Shown one piece after another: positions 1 to 8,220 of a stretch of DNA of 30,249 nt. The translations under genes and the position numbers were made by a program. Positions within the stretch are counted from its first letter, which is position 1, and each line of letters opens with the position of its first letter. The notes under the pieces were generated by a model. It saw nothing but the letters and a program-made list of their open reading frames with translations. It did not search any database and had not been told where the DNA came from. Origin of the DNA: UBA11606 sp039188975 (GTDB lineage: Bacteria > Actinomycetota > Acidimicrobiia > Acidimicrobiales > Aldehydirespiratoraceae); contig JBCCYT010000038.1 in NCBI GenBank assembly GCA_039188975.1, positions 1 to 30,249 of the forward strand, in the 5' to 3' direction.

Positions 1-1
1 C

Positions 2-1047
<1,046 letters not shown>

Positions 1048-1051
<4 letters not shown>

Positions 1052-2853
1052 GCGATCCCGACCAGGGGCGGCTCGAGCTCGGCGACGAGCCGCCGCCTGT
1101 CGAGTCGGCTGAACCGACCCGCCCTTCGGGGCGGGTCGTTCGCGTCCTTCCCGATGTTGTCGGAATCGACCGGGAGTTCGACTACATCGTTCCCGAAGCC
1201 TGGGAGGCCGATGGTCGAGGCGACCGCGTCGCGGTTGGCGCCATGGTACGGGTGACGCTTGCGGGTCGGCGGGTTGCGGGCTGGGTGACGGAGCTCGATG
1301 TCGAGCCCGAGCCGGGTGTGCGCCTGGTCGAGCTCGCGAAACTCAGCGGCATGGGTCCCGATGCGGAGCTCCTCGACCTCGCCCGCTGGGCGGCGTGGCG
1401 TTGGGCGGGCCGGCGGGTTGCTTTTCTTCGCGCCGCGTCGCCGGAGCGGATGGTGGCGGGTGCCGCGTCGGGCGCCCGGCAGGGTCCGGTTCCATCCGGC
1501 CCGCGCGACGTGTTCGACAACGCCTTTGATCACGGAGTGGCGACGGTCAGGGTGGCACCCGACGACGATGGGTTCGGGGTCGCGCTGGCTGCCTGTCGCC
1601 GCGGCGATGCCCTCATTGTCACCGCTGACGCCGCACGGGCCCGCCATCTCGCCGTCGCGTTGCGGCGGGCTGGCGTGACGGTCGCGCTCGCCCCCGACGA
1701 GTGGGCTCGTGCTGCGGGCGGCGCCACGGTGGTCGGAACCCGGTCGGCGGCGTGGATGCCGATGCCGTCGTTCTCAGCCGCCGTCGTGATCGACGAGCAC
1801 GACGAACGGCTGAAGGAAGAACGCACGCCGGCGTGGAACGCCCGCGATGTCGTGATCGAGCGGGCTCGTCGCCGCGGCGTGCCGCTTGTCATGACCTCGG
1901 CCGTGCCGTCGCTCGAAGCACTCCGGGCCGGACCGCTCTTGCGGCGAGATCGTTCGGTCGAACGGGGCGATTGGCCGACTGTCGATGTGATCGATCGTCG
2001 AGACGAGGATCCGGCGAAGGCGGGTATCTTCGCCGAGCGGCTACGTGAGCGGATCGACGGTGATCGGCGGGTGGTCTGCGTCCTCAACCGCACCGGTCGG
2101 GCTCGGTTGCTGGCGTGTGCGTCGTGTGGCGAGTTGGTGCGGACCGAAGATGGTGTTTCCGTCATGCGGTTGGAAGGTGATGAGCTGGTCAGTCCTGACG
2201 GCTCGGAGCGGCGCCCAGTGATCTGCACCTCATGTGGTTCGACTGCGCTGAAGACGCTGCGGGTCGGGGTCGAGCGAGCTCGAGAAGAACTCGAAGCGCT
2301 GCTCGGGGAGCCCGTCGACGAGGTCACCGCCCAAAGCGATGCCCGACCCGAACGGCGGGTGGCGATTGGTACGGAGGCGGTTCTGCACCGGGTCGACCGA
2401 GCCGACGTTGTCGTGTTTCTCGATCTCGATCAGGAGTTGCTCGCCGTTCGACAGCGTGCGGCAGAGCAGGCGATGGGCATGGTTGCCCAAGCAGCGCGCC
2501 TGGTCGGAGGACGAGGGAATGGCGGCCGTCTCGTCGTGCAGACCCGGCTTCCCGATCATGAGGTCATCGATGCAGCACGCCGGGGCGACCCATCGATCGT
2601 CGCGGTGGCAGAGCGCGATCGTCGGCGCCCGTTGCGACTGCCGCCGTACGGCGCGCAGGTTGCGATCAGCGGTGCGGGGGGCGCCGAGCTGATCGAGACG
2701 TTCGGCGCGGTCGAGGCGGTCCAGGTTCGTGGTCCCGTCGATGACCGTTGGCTCTTGCGCGCTCCGGAACCGGAGCCGATCTTGGATCGCTTGGCGGCGA
2801 TTCCTCGACCTGGCGCCCGGACCCGTATCGAGGTGGACCCGCTCCGAGTCTGA
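1048..2853 (+). CDS. priA: Primosomal protein N' (PriA), helicase-inactive actinobacterial type, probable CTG start
   Basis: Replication-restart protein. Homology to the PriA N-terminal 3'-DNA-binding domain begins well upstream of the first in-frame ATG (1243): codons from about 1132 encode RVVRVLPDVVGIDREFDYIVPE. Between the in-frame stop at 973-975 and 1243 there is no ATG, GTG or TTG, so I place the start at CTG 1048, which overlaps the metK stop as CTGA (about 601 residues). The Walker A region is degenerate (no GKT; it reads DALIVTADAARA), while a DEAH-like motif survives as VIDEHDERLKEE. Two Cys pairs (CASC about 2116-2127, CTSC about 2224-2235) remain of the usual eight zinc ligands. 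Loss of helicase motifs is typical of actinobacterial PriA. A strong hairpin (1115-1138) lies in the first codons. The function is confident, the exact start is not. Confidence 0.88.
1115..1138 (+). other. Perfect C(UUCG)G hairpin at the metK-priA junction
   Basis: A 10-bp perfect stem (1115-1124 with 1129-1138) closes a UUCG tetraloop, the very stable C(UUCG)G form. It lies 64 nt after the metK stop and inside the presumed first codons of priA. No T-tract follows, so it is not a classical intrinsic terminator. It may limit read-through, protect the metK 3' end, or affect priA initiation. Confidence 0.7.
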
Positions 2854-2876
2854 AGCCGCGGTCGGAGGAGGACTCG

Positions 2877-3686
2877 TCAGTCGAGAAAGCGCGTGAGGAG
2901 CGCAAAGAAGTCGTCTGACTCCTCCAAGAACGGGTAGTGGCCGCTGGCTTCGAACACGGCGGCTTCTGCATCCGGAATCAGGTTCGCCATCCGTTCAGCA
3001 CCCGGCTCGGCCGGCGTGATGAAGTCATGGCGGCCGGTGACACACAAGGTCGGTGCGGTGATGTTGGGAAGCTGCTCGAGCGTGTTGAACGTGGCGAGCA
3101 GGCCATTGGCGACGTTCCATGCATCGCCGACGTAGTGGGTTGCAGCATCGATGCGAGCCGCTTCGGTGTCGTCCCAACGGTGGTAGTAAAGAGGCGCGGC
3201 CTCCGTCCACAGGGACCGCCACTGGGCATCGTCGGCCACCGGACCAGAGAACAGGGCGCCGAACGCGGCCATCGCGCGCTCAGAGCCGGACGGCATCGGC
3301 TGGTAGTCGAGCACCGGCGCAGTGTTTGCCAGTATCAGTTTCGTGACCCGGCTGGGGTGGGTGGCTGCGAGCTGTTGGGCGATGAACCCGCCGTAGGAGT
3401 GGCCGAGAACCACCGCGTGTTCGATCTCGAGCGCGTCGAGGACGCCGATCGCATCGGCGACCAGGTTCTCGAATGTCACCTCGGCGGGGTAGTCGGCCGG
3501 TCGAGCGGAACGGCCGTTGCCGCGATGGTCGTAGTACACCAGGGTTGCACGGTCGGCGAGCCGGTCAAACGCCGGTCGAAAGTAGGTGTGGTCGAGCCCG
3601 AGGCCGCCATGCAGCAAGAGGATGGCCGGCCCGTCGCCGACCGTCTCGACAAAGAGGTCGGTTCCGTTGATCGAGTGCGTGGGCAT
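2877..3686 (-). CDS. Alpha/beta-hydrolase (proline iminopeptidase-like)
   Basis: A 269-residue soluble alpha/beta-hydrolase. The oxyanion-hole HGG is near residues 26-28, the nucleophile elbow is GHSYGG with Ser97, the acid is probably Asp221 in GRHDFITP and the base His250 in SGHYPF, so the triad is complete. The DHRGNGRS stretch (53-60) and overall layout resemble proline iminopeptidase and related hydrolases; the substrate cannot be read from sequence. The ATG start is supported by a GGAGG Shine-Dalgarno 5 nt upstream and by a -10-like TAGGTT at 3717-3722. It converges on priA with a 23-bp gap and diverges from the gene at 3776. There is no signal peptide. Confidence 0.85.
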   Translation of the reverse strand: MPTHSINGTDLFVETVGDGPAILLLHGGLGLDHTYFRPAFDRLADRATLVYYDHRGNGRSARPADYPAEVTFENLVADAIGVLDALEIEHAVVLGHSYGGFIAQQLAATHPSRVTKLILANTAPVLDYQPMPSGSERAMAAFGALFSGPVADDAQWRSLWTEAAPLYYHRWDDTEAARIDAATHYVGDAWNVANGLLATFNTLEQLPNITAPTLCVTGRHDFITPAEPGAERMANLIPDAEAAVFEASGHYPFLEESDDFFALLTRFLD

Positions 3687-3716
3687 GGTGTCCTCCGGTC
3701 TGGACGCGATGGCGCA

Positions 3717-3722
3717 AACCTA
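3717..3722 (-). promoter_or_regulatory. Candidate -10 box for the alpha/beta-hydrolase
   Basis: Minus-strand TAGGTT fits TANNNT and would start transcription near 3710, giving a leader of about 24 nt that contains the GGAGG ribosome binding site at 3692-3696. I see no clear -35. Confidence 0.4.
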
Positions 3723-3775
3723 GTCGTGGCCCGCCGGTGTCGAAATGGGGCGGCTGGCTGCGAAGATGGAGAACC

Positions 3776-4324
3776 ATGCCGTCGCGAACCCGCCGTCTGT
3801 TTCTCGCCGTTCTCCTCATGCTCGCAATCATCGGTATGACGCTCGTGTTCACCGCCAGCGACGATCGACCCCCGCTCGACGAGGTGGTCACCACCGACGC
3901 CTTGGTCACCGAGATCCCGCAGGGATGGGTCCAGAGCGAGCAGTTTGCGTTCGAGTGGCAACCGGTGGTGGGCGGGATTGCTGAGGTTTTCGACAAGTGG
4001 ACCGTCGTGCGGGCGTGCGGGCCTGACGGCTGCGACGAGCGCTCCTTGGCTGAGTGGCTCGAGGTAGGCCGTTCGTTGCCGACGTTCGTTCAAGCAGTCG
4101 CTCCGGACTCCGGTCTGGAGATCGTGCGGGACGAGTTCGGCAGCGATTTCCGTGTCGTCGAAGGCGTCACCGATGCGGGTACCGACATCGTGTTCGTCGC
4201 TGCCTTTCTCGATGGTGCCGATTTCTACGTCGAGTGCGGATTGGCACTGGGCGTCGATGGCGATCGCCGGCTGATCACCGAGATCGTCGACGTGTGTCGA
4301 GCGACCGAGGCGATCGGCACCTAG
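3776..4324 (+). CDS. Membrane-anchored or secreted protein of unknown function
   Basis: A 182-residue protein not recognised as a known family. I chose the ATG at 3776 because GGAGA lies just upstream and because the N-terminus then starts directly with a basic patch and a hydrophobic segment (residues about 7-27, LFLAVLLMLAIIGMTL), a signal anchor or signal peptide. The rest is a soluble, extracytoplasmic-looking domain with Cys in ACGPDGCDE and two further Cys near the C-terminus (YVECGL, VDVCRA), which could form disulfides. An in-frame ATG at 3737 is possible but lacks a ribosome site. It diverges from the hydrolase and converges with the LacI-type gene, the two stop codons sharing the CTAG at 4321-4324. 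Confidence 0.6.
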   Translation: MPSRTRRLFLAVLLMLAIIGMTLVFTASDDRPPLDEVVTTDALVTEIPQGWVQSEQFAFEWQPVVGGIAEVFDKWTVVRACGPDGCDERSLAEWLEVGRSLPTFVQAVAPDSGLEIVRDEFGSDFRVVEGVTDAGTDIVFVAAFLDGADFYVECGLALGVDGDRRLITEIVDVCRATEAIGT

Positions 4325-5385
4325 TCCCGGCGTCGAGCTGGTCCTGACGAGGTACGCACGACGAGCTCGATCGGGAGTGTTTCTCGCCGCGGCCAGGCGT
4401 CGTCGGACTCGATCATCTCCTGCAACAACACCGCGGCGCGCCGGCCCTTGTCGACGAGCGGTTGACGAATCGTTGTGAGAGGCACATCCCAGGTCGATGC
4501 GCGCGGAATGTCGTCGAAACCAACAACCGAAATGTCGGCGGGAACGTCGAGGCCCAACCGGAAGGCAGCTTGGGTGGCACCGATCGCCAGCTGATCGGAG
4601 AGCGCGACAATCGCCGTGATCGTCGGGTTGGCTCGAAGCAGTTCGAGCGCGGCGGCACGACCCGCGTCGGGATCGTTGGCGGCGGCTTCGTAGACCACCG
4701 GGTCGAGGCCAGCGTCGCGGATCCCCTCGGTGCGGGCCCGGACGACCCGGACGGCTGCATTGTGGGCGTCGTCGAGTGTGCGCGGGCCGGGCCCGGCGGC
4801 TCGGTCCGCGGCCATGGGCAAGGAGACGATGCCGATGTCTCGGTGGCCGAGATCGTGAAGGTGTCGCCCGAGCAGTGATGCGCCACCACGATCGTCGATA
4901 CCGAGGAACGCTGCGTCGGGAAGGTCAGGCTCGTCGACGAACACAACGGGTACGTCACGGCGTCGGACTTCGTGAACAGCCGGGTGATCGTCAGGCGCGG
5001 AGAAAACGATGAATCCGTCGACTGCGGCCCGCGCAAGCGGGGTTGTGTGGACCGGCATGCCGGCGGGGGAGGGGAGGAGGAGGACTCCCGTCCCCGCGCC
5101 GGTCGATGCCTCGGCGACCCCCTCCAGGAAGGTCGTGGTGTCCGGGTCGGAGAACACGAACCGGAGGTCTTCGGTGAAGAGCACGCCGATGGTGTCGTGA
5201 CGGCCGGTTCGCAAGGTGCGAGCAGCGGCGTCCGGGCCCTGATACCCGAGCTCCTCCGCAGCGTCGAAGATGCGTTGGCGAAGTTGCGGGCTGAGTTGTT
5301 CGGGGCGGTTGTAGGCGTTGGAGACGGTCGTGCGGGACACGCCGAGGTGCTCGGCGAGCGTCTGGAGGGTGACCCGCTTGGCCAC
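4321..5385 (-). CDS. LacI/GalR-family transcriptional regulator
   Basis: A 354-residue sugar-type repressor. The N-terminal LacI helix-turn-helix is plain at residues about 6-48 (TLQTLAEHLGVSRTTVSNAYNRPE) with the hinge region after it, followed by a periplasmic-binding-protein-like effector domain (IGVLF at about 71 through SVVGFDDIPRAS and TTIRQP near the C-terminus). The start is GTG at 5385. The gene lies 2 bp downstream of the stop of a 75-residue ORF, so the two are probably cotranscribed from the operator-bearing promoter near 5700. No sugar-catabolic gene lies beside it, so the regulon is probably autoregulation plus distant targets; the effector is unknown. Confidence 0.92.
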   Translation of the reverse strand: MAKRVTLQTLAEHLGVSRTTVSNAYNRPEQLSPQLRQRIFDAAEELGYQGPDAAARTLRTGRHDTIGVLFTEDLRFVFSDPDTTTFLEGVAEASTGAGTGVLLLPSPAGMPVHTTPLARAAVDGFIVFSAPDDHPAVHEVRRRDVPVVFVDEPDLPDAAFLGIDDRGGASLLGRHLHDLGHRDIGIVSLPMAADRAAGPGPRTLDDAHNAAVRVVRARTEGIRDAGLDPVVYEAAANDPDAGRAAALELLRANPTITAIVALSDQLAIGATQAAFRLGLDVPADISVVGFDDIPRASTWDVPLTTIRQPLVDKGRRAAVLLQEMIESDDAWPRRETLPIELVVRTSSGPARRRD

Positions 5386-5387
5386 GG

Positions 5388-5615
5388 TCAGGCGGCGATC
5401 AGCTCACGGGTGAGTGCCGTGGCGTACCGGTCAGCCTCCAGGGCGGTCGCTTCGCGGCGGTCATGGGGCCACGGAACGACGACCTGCACGGTGGTGAGGT
5501 CGTCGATGCCGCTGATGCGAACCTCGACGTCGGCTGGGGCCGAGGCCGACGCCTGGGTGAGGCGCTGGGTAGCGACGGCTGGAGAGATGTCGAGGTATCG
5601 GGTGATCGTGAGCAT
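5388..5615 (-). CDS. Small protein, unknown, upstream partner of the LacI-type regulator
   Basis: A 75-residue soluble protein without recognisable domain or membrane segment. The start is ATG at 5615 with a GGAG ribosome site 6 nt upstream (5622-5625). It ends 2 bp before the GTG of the LacI-family gene, so the two form a transcriptional unit and may be translationally coupled. The sequence alternates beta-like (VEVRISGIDDLTTVQVVVPW) and helical (ATALEADRYATALTREL) segments. The position directly behind the palindromic operator suggests it is the first gene under LacI-type autoregulation. It could be an accessory or stress protein; no function is claimed. Confidence 0.55.
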   Translation of the reverse strand: MLTITRYLDISPAVATQRLTQASASAPADVEVRISGIDDLTTVQVVVPWPHDRREATALEADRYATALTRELIAA

Positions 5616-5685
5616 GAGAGACTCCGAAGAGGGGGATTCGGGGTGATCAGGATCGGTCGCTCAGCGGTACTGAATCGATCAAGAT

Positions 5686-5699
5686 CTGTATCGATACAG
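5686..5699. promoter_or_regulatory. Perfect 14-bp palindrome, candidate LacI-type operator
   Basis: CTGTATCGATACAG is a perfect inverted repeat with a central CG, the geometry expected for LacI/GalR operators. It overlaps the candidate minus-strand -10 (TACTGT, 5696-5701) of the 75-residue ORF and LacI-family gene, so a bound repressor would block that promoter. It lies 70 bp upstream of the first start codon. Confidence 0.6.
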
Positions 5700-5701
5700 T
5701 A
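5696..5701 (-). promoter_or_regulatory. Candidate -10 box of the small-ORF/LacI operon
   Basis: Minus-strand TACTGT matches TANNNT and overlaps one arm of the 14-bp palindrome. Transcription would start near 5688-5689 with a leader of about 70 nt. No convincing -35 is seen. Confidence 0.35.
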
Positions 5702-5762
5702 TCGACTGATCGGGCCATCGTCCAAGCCTTTCTGCTGTGCCGCTCGTCACCGTGGCCCGTGG

Positions 5763-6446
5763 TCAGACCGCTGACAACAGCGCTTCGCCGAAGCCGACAC
5801 TGAACCGCTCGCACCAGATTTCGACCGTGTTGAAGACATCGAGGTCAACATCGACCGGGATCTCGTAGTTCTGGTCGCCGATGTTGCCGGTCAATTCGCC
5901 CAGGCTGACGAAGTCGCCGTTCTCGGCTCGGAGGTAGACCTTGAGGTCAGGGCCGTTGCTGGAGTCGAAATTCTCGAAGCGAAGGAAGCGCTGTTCCGTC
6001 CCGTTGTTGAGCACGAACGCATCGCCGATCACGGTGTAGCGGCTCAGCGACGTGAAATCACCGTCATAGATCGTGCGGACCTCACCGACCGTTTCCTCGG
6101 ATTCGGTCATCTCGGATTCGGCCATCTCGTCATCGGATTCGGCCATGTCGTCGTCGGCCATCTCGTCGTCGGCCATCTCGTCGTCGGCCATCTCGTCGTC
6201 GGCCATGTCATCGTCGGTCATGTCGTCGTCGGATTCGGCCATCTCATCGTCACCCGACGCGGCTGTCTCACTCGTACTGTCGGCGGTCACGGTGAAGACG
6301 GGACCGTCCTCGTCGACGACATCATCGATGAAGGCGGTGTGGATACCGAAGAAGCCGAAGGCGAGCCAGCCGAGCACGCCGAGAAGCACGACGCCGCCGC
6401 CTCCGAAGGCGAGCTTGTTGTTCTTGATGATCTGGGGGAACTGCAT
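5763..6446 (-). CDS. Membrane-anchored DM13-domain protein with acidic Met-Ala-Asp repeat linker
   Basis: A 227-residue protein in three parts. Residues 11-40 are a hydrophobic N-terminal anchor (KLAFGGGGVVLLGVLGWLAFGFFGI). Residues about 66-118 form a strongly acidic linker of MADDE-type pentapeptide repeats. Residues about 122-226 are a DM13 domain: NGPDLKVYL, LGELTGNIGDQNYEIP and VEIWCERFSVGFGEALL are diagnostic, with the conserved Cys212 after Trp. DM13 domains are thought to be extracytoplasmic electron-transfer or redox modules. I chose ATG 6446 because an earlier in-frame Met would lie deep inside the neighbouring SpoU gene and would not give a domain-like N-terminus. The gene lies downstream of two methyltransferase genes on the same strand, 52 bp after the nearer one. 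Confidence 0.85.
   Translation of the reverse strand: MQFPQIIKNNKLAFGGGGVVLLGVLGWLAFGFFGIHTAFIDDVVDEDGPVFTVTADSTSETAASGDDEMAESDDDMTDDDMADDEMADDEMADDEMADDDMAESDDEMAESEMTESEETVGEVRTIYDGDFTSLSRYTVIGDAFVLNNGTEQRFLRFENFDSSNGPDLKVYLRAENGDFVSLGELTGNIGDQNYEIPVDVDLDVFNTVEIWCERFSVGFGEALLSAV
6141..6230. repeat. 15-bp tandem repeat encoding acidic pentapeptides
   Basis: The plus-strand word GGCCAT, or close variants, recurs with exact 15-bp spacing at 6141, 6156, 6171, 6186, 6201 and 6216. The minus strand encodes DEMAD-type pentapeptides in the DM13 protein linker. Copies differ mainly at C/G and T/C positions. Such tracts can change length by slippage; the copy number is a multiple of three bases, so expansion keeps the frame. 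Confidence 0.85.
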
Positions 6447-6498
6447 GTCGGAGAGAACGCCGCATGTCCACCGAGAGTTCCGGATGTGACGAACTTTT

Positions 6499-7020
6499 CT
6501 ACCGAGCCCAGCTCCGACGGCGAGCCTCGTAGATCCCGATCGACGCCGCGTGGGCGACGTTGAGGCTGCCGACCTTCCCGAGTTGGGGGATGAAGGCGAC
6601 CCGATCACAGACCGCCAGAGTGGCCGGCGTGCATCCGCGATCTTCGTGGCCGATGACCAACGCAACATCGGTTTCCATCGGCACATCGTGCAACGGCACT
6701 GCAGCGTCGGTCAGTTCGATCGCAATGACCTGGTAGCCATCGGCGCGGGCCGCCTCGACGGCGGGCACGCCCGACTCGAACTCGGTCCACGTCAGATACC
6801 GGGCGGTGCCGAGCGCAGTCTTGTTGACCTTCTCGTGGTTCGGTGCGGTCGCGCCGCCGAGATACAGATGATCGACTCGTTCGGCTGCTGCGGTACGCAC
6901 GATGGCGCCGACATTGAAGGGGTTGCCGACCCCGTCGAGGATGAGGGCAAGGCGGCCTTGGGTGCGCCGCCGCCATTCACGGTGCAGACGTTTCATCCCG
7001 GTTCCGTCCAACTGACCCAC
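6499..7020 (-). CDS. SpoU/TrmH-family RNA 2'-O-methyltransferase
   Basis: A 173-residue SPOUT methyltransferase with the three TrmH motifs: NPFNVGAIVRTA (about 33-44), LVIGHEDRGC (about 122-131) and IPQLGKVGSLNVAHAASIGIYEARR near the C-terminus, which together form the knotted SAM site. It should 2'-O-methylate a ribose in tRNA or rRNA; the target is not readable. It is short because it lacks the N-terminal L30-like substrate domain seen in RlmB/TsnR. The start is GTG at 7020, supported by a GGGAGG ribosome site 8 nt upstream inside the preceding gene; ATG at codon 9 is the alternative. It begins 3 bp after the RsmC-like gene, hence an operon of two methyltransferases. Confidence 0.88.
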   Translation of the reverse strand: MGQLDGTGMKRLHREWRRRTQGRLALILDGVGNPFNVGAIVRTAAAERVDHLYLGGATAPNHEKVNKTALGTARYLTWTEFESGVPAVEAARADGYQVIAIELTDAAVPLHDVPMETDVALVIGHEDRGCTPATLAVCDRVAFIPQLGKVGSLNVAHAASIGIYEARRRSWAR

Positions 7021-7023
7021 GGT

Positions 7024-7635
7024 TCAGACCTCCCGTGCTCGGGCCTCGAGGATACGAAACCCGGCTCGGCTCTTGAGCCGCTCGACCGGGTGTCCCATGT
7101 GCTCCAACCATCGAGCGAGCGAGTCGCTGCCGAGGTGCTTTTGCACCACGAGATGGGCTGTACCATCCGGTGTGAGCCTCGTCAGCCAGCGATCGAGCAG
7201 TTCGTGAAGGGCGGCCTTGCCGATGCGGATCGGCGGGTTCGACAAGATCCGGTCAAAGCGAACCTCGTCGGGCACATCGTCGGGCGCGAAGACGTGAATC
7301 CGGTCGCTTGCGTTGATCGCCGCCGCGTTTGCCGCGGCGAGGGACCGGGCCCGCTCGTTGACGTCCACCGCCCACACCGACGCATGAGGGGCCCGAGTCG
7401 CAGCCACACACGCAATCGGTCCCCACCCGCAGCCGAGATCGAGGATCGTGCCGTCGTCGTGAGACAGCGGAGGTGACTCCAACAAAAGCAGCTTGGTACC
7501 GGCATCGAGATGCTCTGCGGAGAACACGCCCCGGTCTGCGGTGAGCGTGAGCGCAACATCAGGCAAGGCGATCTCGACCGGTCGCGGATCTGAACGCACG
7601 GTTGGGTCGTCGTCGAAGTAGTGGCCACTGCTCAC
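7024..7635 (-). CDS. RsmC/RlmG-like class I SAM-dependent methyltransferase
   Basis: A 203-residue methyltransferase of the small-domain MTS type. It carries the SAM-binding motif LDLGCGWGPIA (about 65-75), an acidic loop at AVDVNERA, and a SNPPIRIGK motif typical of N-methyltransferases acting on exocyclic guanine amines in rRNA (RsmC, RlmG). The length fits the single catalytic domain; E. coli RsmC has an extra N-terminal half. The start is GTG at 7635, fitting a TACGGT box 7 nt upstream, so it is probably leaderless. It diverges from def across only 41 bp. The substrate is inferred to be rRNA from family membership. Confidence 0.85.
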   Translation of the reverse strand: MSSGHYFDDDPTVRSDPRPVEIALPDVALTLTADRGVFSAEHLDAGTKLLLLESPPLSHDDGTILDLGCGWGPIACVAATRAPHASVWAVDVNERARSLAAANAAAINASDRIHVFAPDDVPDEVRFDRILSNPPIRIGKAALHELLDRWLTRLTPDGTAHLVVQKHLGSDSLARWLEHMGHPVERLKSRAGFRILEARAREV

Positions 7636-7642
7636 CCAATCG

Positions 7643-7648
7643 ACCGTA
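7643..7648 (-). promoter_or_regulatory. Leaderless-type -10 box for the RsmC-like gene
   Basis: Minus-strand TACGGT ends 7 nt before the GTG start at 7635. With the usual 6-8 nt between -10 and +1, transcription would begin at the start codon itself. It lies back to back with the def promoter, 16 bp apart. Confidence 0.55.
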
Positions 7649-7664
7649 GCGGGATGCAGTTCGG

Positions 7665-7670
7665 TAGCCT
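7665..7670 (+). promoter_or_regulatory. Leaderless-type -10 box for def
   Basis: TAGCCT ends 6 nt before the def ATG at 7677, with no Shine-Dalgarno between (GGAATC). This predicts a leaderless or nearly leaderless def-fmt-rsmB transcript. Confidence 0.55.
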
Positions 7671-7676
7671 GGAATC

Positions 7677-8210
7677 ATGGCTGCGTACGACATTCGTGTG
7701 ATCGGCGACCCGGTGCTCCGGCAAAAGGCCAAGGACGTCACCGACATCGATGGCGCCCTCGTGAAGCTCGTCGACGACATGCTCGAAACAATGTACGACG
7801 CGCCCGGCATTGGTCTTGCGGCGCCGCAGGTCGGTGTCAACAAACGACTGTTCGTCTGGGACATCGGCACCGGCCCCAACGCCATGGTCAACCCGGAGAT
7901 TCGCGAAGGCGAAGGCGAATGGGTCTTCGAGGAGGGCTGTCTCTCGGTCCCCGGACTGTCGTGGGAGATCGTGCGGCCGAAGAAGATCCACATCGTCGGT
8001 CGAGATCTTGACGGCAACGAGATGGAGTACGAAGCCGACGAACTCGAGGCCCGCATGTTCCAGCACGAGATGGATCACATCAACGGCGTGCTCTTGATCG
8101 AACGGCTCGACGACGACACCCGCAAGTCTGCGCTCAAGACCCTTCGCGACCTGCAGATCGGGCAGCCGGAGCCCAAGAAGCCGGCTGGCGGCGGCCTGAC
8201 CCTGCCGTGA
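7677..8210 (+). CDS. def: Peptide deformylase
   Basis: Removes the N-formyl group from nascent proteins. All three deformylase motifs are intact: GIGLAAPQVG (residues 44-53), EGCLS (86-90, metal ligand Cys88) and QHEMDH (129-134, metal ligands His130 and His134, catalytic Glu131). At 177 residues it is of normal length, with a short Pro/Gly-rich C-terminal extension as in other actinobacteria. fmt follows after 10 bp and rsmB overlaps fmt, so the formylation and deformylation enzymes share an operon. The ATG start is fixed by the leaderless-type promoter just upstream. Confidence 0.97.
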   Translation: MAAYDIRVIGDPVLRQKAKDVTDIDGALVKLVDDMLETMYDAPGIGLAAPQVGVNKRLFVWDIGTGPNAMVNPEIREGEGEWVFEEGCLSVPGLSWEIVRPKKIHIVGRDLDGNEMEYEADELEARMFQHEMDHINGVLLIERLDDDTRKSALKTLRDLQIGQPEPKKPAGGGLTLP

Positions 8211-8220
8211 GCGCTTCGTC

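Noticed and set aside
6141..6230. CRISPR-like periodic repeat
   Set aside because: The 15-bp units are contiguous with no spacers and encode an in-frame acidic linker.
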